NCBI GenBank assembly: GCA_044507625.1
Contig: JBIQJE010000002.1
Coordinates: 124,001-188,000, forward strand
Length of the DNA stretch: 64,000 bases
DNA from: Hyphomicrobium_A sp044507625
GTDB taxonomy: Bacteria; Pseudomonadota; Alphaproteobacteria; Rhizobiales; Hyphomicrobiaceae
Direction: 5' to 3'
Below the pieces are notes generated by a model. The model ran no database searches, was not told the origin of the DNA, and worked only from the letters and a program-made list of their open reading frames with translations. Below, piece by piece: positions 62,065 to 64,000 of the stretch; the stretch's first letter is position 1; every line of letters begins with the position of its first letter. A program made the position numbers and the translations under genes.

Positions 62065-62232
62065 CTATCTGAGTTTGGTGGGTGCGCCGCCGACGACATT
62101 TTCGCCAAGTACCTCTCCATCATAAATCAGCTTTAGCAACTCGGCGATTAGGTGTAATCGTTCTTCTTCGCTTTTACTAACGTCATGCGCAACGTTATAA
62201 ATTGTACGCGCGTTGATTTCGTAAATCGACAT
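62065..62232 (-). CDS. Small hypothetical protein, 55 aa
   Basis: The frame from ATG 62230-62232 to TAG encodes MSIYEINARTIYNVAHDVS, then a charged amphipathic helix (KSEEERLHLIAELLKLIYDG) and a glycine-rich tail. The composition looks protein-like, and it is the only plausible frame in the AT-rich part of this region. No good ribosome binding site is seen. A perfect palindrome lies 50 bp upstream. The family is unknown. Confidence 0.35.
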   Translation of the reverse strand: MSIYEINARTIYNVAHDVSKSEEERLHLIAELLKLIYDGEVLGENVVGGAPTKLR

Positions 62233-62280
62233 CCGGGCACCGAGGTTTAAGTTTTTGGTTTCGGCTTTTATAGTGATGGA

Positions 62281-62295
62281 CGCTATTCAATAGCG
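62281..62295. promoter_or_regulatory. Perfect 15-bp palindrome
   Basis: CGCTATT at 62281-62287 and AATAGCG at 62289-62295 are exact inverted repeats around a single C, inside AT-rich sequence. It is an operator-like site about 50 bp upstream of the small ORF at 62065-62232. Confidence 0.4.
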
Positions 62296-63069
62296 CTGCA
62301 TAAACTCGAGAGTTCAATGTGGTCGCCGCAGGAACCTTATGCTAATTGAGGATACCTCGACCTCGAATTATCTCATAGTGCCGATGCTGTTGCTACGCGT
62401 CTTAGCCAAACATGGTGGCACCTCAGTCCAGCCGTCCAATTGTAATCCACTGAACCGGCGTCGCGAAACTCACGGTCTCGATGATGCGTCGGGGATAGAG
62501 TAGCGAGGTCGCCGTCGGCGGTTGCCGCAGTCCGCGACCCATGCCTCTTCCGCTGGTAATCACCAAGAAATCGACGCCACGCGCGCGCATCCGATACCGT
62601 GAAGCCCGGGCTCTTGGGCTCCAGGAGCAGAGCCAGACTCTCCAGAAAGGTCTCATGGCAATTGAGAAGGCGAATTAGAGTCGCGCGCCCTCCTGTTCGT
62701 CCCGTGCTGACTTATCCAAATCATTGTGCCGGTTGAGGGATGTAAGCATCCGACGCTCTGGTCACAAACCGGTGGGCGAGACGATATCAATCAACCAGCC
62801 GGCGACGGTCGCAGCGAAGTCGACTTTTGATCATCCTGCGGCGGAGGGCTGAAACCGAGTGCAGGCGCTAACTCCACGGCCTCGACCGGGCGCTCCCAGT
62901 GGAGATGGTCGATTGTCTCACGCGTTCCCCGCACACGCGATGCTGACGTAGTACAGCGGCAAGCGCACCCAGCGTCTGCGTACCTGCATGGTTGCCTCAA
63001 GTCCATCGCGCAACGCTACCGGGTCGGCGGCGCATTGCAGCAGCCCCCGCGACGCGTCGTAGGCTCGCC

Positions 63070-63711
63070 TTACGCTTCGACCTGCACGAGACCGGCAGCG
63101 AGAGCGAGCCAAACCAGGTGGGCATCACTGCGCGCGCCGATCTTGGCTTTTATCGCGTAATGGTGATTGCGGATCGTTTTCTGGCTGAGATTGAGAAGCG
63201 CCGCGATATCTTCGCTCGTGCGCCCCGTGGCGAGCAAGCGGAGGATTTCCGTTTCGCGCGGCGTTAGAGACTCGGTCAGGTGTTGTTTACCCATCAACCG
63301 CTCGGTCGCCAGCGCGTGCGCGACATCCTCACTCAAAAAATTTCCCCCGCGTACGACAGCCGTAACGGCGCGGATCAACTGCTCGGGATCGCTGCTCTTG
63401 GTCACATAGCCCGCCGCGCCGGCTTCAAACGCCTTGAGAGCAAACGCCGGGCCCTCGTGCATCGAAAAGATCAGGAGACGCGCATCCTTGTCCCACTCCC
63501 GGATGCGCCGGACAGCTTCGATGCCGCCGACGCCGGGAAGTGCGAGATCCATGACCACGATCGAAGGCGCGTGCTTCTTGTAGAGCAGATAGGCATCCTG
63601 CGCGTTGTCCGCCTCGGCGCAGACGCTGAATTCGGCATGCATTTCCAGCAGGCGGCGATAGCCTTCGCGAACCACGGGATGGTCGTCCACCAGCAGGATC
63701 GAGATGCTCAT
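63070..63711 (-). CDS. NarL/FixJ-family response regulator
   Basis: A 213-residue regulator. The receiver domain ISILLVDDHPVVREGYRRLLE has the phosphoacceptor aspartate in SIVVMDLALPGVGG and lysine in YVTKSSDPEQL. A LuxR-type helix-turn-helix lies at about 150-205 (LTPRETEILRLLATGRTSEDIAALLNLSQKTIRNHHYAIKAKIGARS). The start overlaps the sensor kinase gene end by 4 nt, so the two form one system. The target genes are unknown; the polysaccharide block next door is a possibility only. Confidence 0.92.
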   Translation of the reverse strand: MSISILLVDDHPVVREGYRRLLEMHAEFSVCAEADNAQDAYLLYKKHAPSIVVMDLALPGVGGIEAVRRIREWDKDARLLIFSMHEGPAFALKAFEAGAAGYVTKSSDPEQLIRAVTAVVRGGNFLSEDVAHALATERLMGKQHLTESLTPRETEILRLLATGRTSEDIAALLNLSQKTIRNHHYAIKAKIGARSDAHLVWLALAAGLVQVEA

Positions 63712-64000
63712 GCCGGGACCGTCGCGGCTTCCAGCGGAATGACGGCGGCGACCCGTACTCCGGCCTGCGCCTGGGAAAGCGTCAGCGAGCCTCCATAGGG
63801 CTCGAGCCGCTCGCGGATTCCGAGAATGCCGTAACCGACATCGTGCTCGATGCTGGTTGCATCCCCCGCTCCATCATCCTCGACGGTCAGCTCGATCAGG
63901 TCGTCTTTGGCCTGAAGGCGCTCGAGCCGCAAATGCACTGCAGAGGGCTTCCCGTGCTTGATGGCGTTCGTGATGCACTCTTGCGCAATGCGATAGACGT
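63708..64000 (-). CDS. Sensor histidine kinase, C-terminal part (truncated by window edge)
   Basis: Only the last 97 codons are in the window. They encode the ATPase domain of a NarX/UhpB-type kinase: YRIAQECITNAIKHGKPSAV (N box), ELTVEDDGAGD (G1-like), and GYGILGIRERLEPYGGSLTL (G2). The frame is open to position 63998. It overlaps the response regulator gene by 4 nt and is its cognate kinase. Confidence 0.9.
   Translation of the reverse strand, partial: VYRIAQECITNAIKHGKPSAVHLRLERLQAKDDLIELTVEDDGAGDATSIEHDVGYGILGIRERLEPYGGSLTLSQAQAGVRVAAVIPLEAATVPA

Larger units (their letters stand above)
61622..63069. other. AT-richer, largely non-coding region upstream of the polysaccharide block
   Basis: About 1.45 kb without any recognisable full-length gene. 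Apart from the 55-codon frame at 62065-62232, the ORFs here are short, unlike any family I know, and lack start signals. Base composition drops between about 62000 and 62420. The 62420-62700 part may hold degenerate remains of a gene, but no family is identifiable. It probably includes the block promoter and marks an edge of horizontally acquired DNA. Confidence 0.45.

Noticed and set aside
62423..62656. 77-codon minus-strand ORF as a transposase remnant
   Set aside because: No transposase motif, no flanking inverted repeats or target duplication could be recognised.
1..64000. tRNA, rRNA, CRISPR arrays or prophage genes
   Set aside because: No T-loop-like tRNA sequence, no regularly spaced repeats and no phage structural or integrase genes were noticed on either strand.

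Overview
The window reads as a high-GC alphaproteobacterial chromosome, most likely Hyphomicrobiales (rhizobial/Hyphomicrobium-like). The grounds are a NodF/NodE-like acyl carrier protein and ketoacyl synthase pair, a dimeric-type NADP glutamate dehydrogenase, a Pr6Pr membrane protein, and strongly G/C-biased third codon positions that create long antisense shadow ORFs. It comes from a draft or metagenome assembly: a 100-N gap at 14749-14848 is flanked by copies of nearby sequence that look like a scaffolding artefact. No tRNA, rRNA, CRISPR array, intact insertion sequence or prophage was found.

Layout. (1) 1-986: a class V aminotransferase cut by the left edge, then about 980 bp without a convincing gene. 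(2) 1969-12474: fatty-acid degradation, with fadE-fadJ-fadI in one operon, a cyclopropane-fatty-acid synthase, an Rrf2 regulator overlapping a thioredoxin-reductase-like flavoprotein, and fadD on the opposite strand. (3) 12870-14530: acyl carrier protein plus ketoacyl synthase, ending at the gap. (4) 15052-17005: a cyclophilin-like protein, two small secreted or membrane proteins and an AprI/Inh-type protease inhibitor. (5) 17117-26019 (minus): an eight-gene iron-acquisition operon resembling the Pseudomonas piu locus (TonB receptor, PiuC dioxygenase, Sel1 protein, PepSY membrane protein, DUF2271, DUF4198, ApbE, membrane-anchored diflavin reductase). (6) 26359-33010: a two-component system divergent from a czcBA-type RND efflux operon, with matching response-regulator repeats in the shared intergenic region. 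(7) 33145-39455: a SIMPL protein, a four-gene operon built around panD, and several small or single genes. (8) 39542-41246: an overlapping pair coding for an enlarged NDK-like protein and a degenerate protein-kinase-like protein. (9) gdhA with its terminator, and a VTT membrane protein.

From 61621 down to 44290 runs a single-direction block of sixteen genes for a Wzx/Wzy-dependent heteropolysaccharide (O-antigen or capsule). It makes two unusual sugars. One is a CDP-hexose that is 4,6-dehydrated, epimerised, C-methylated, aminated and N-acylated. The other is UDP-N-acetyl-L-fucosamine (FnlA/B/C types). The block also has four glycosyltransferases, a flippase, a polymerase and a CmcI-type methyltransferase. 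The right end (63070-64000) carries a NarL-type response regulator and the 3' end of its sensor kinase, separated from the polysaccharide block by about 1.4 kb of AT-richer, mostly non-coding sequence.

The most interesting unexplained systems are the NDK-like/kinase-like overlapping pair, the panD-GNAT-nitrilase-SnoaL operon and the CDP branched amino-sugar pathway.
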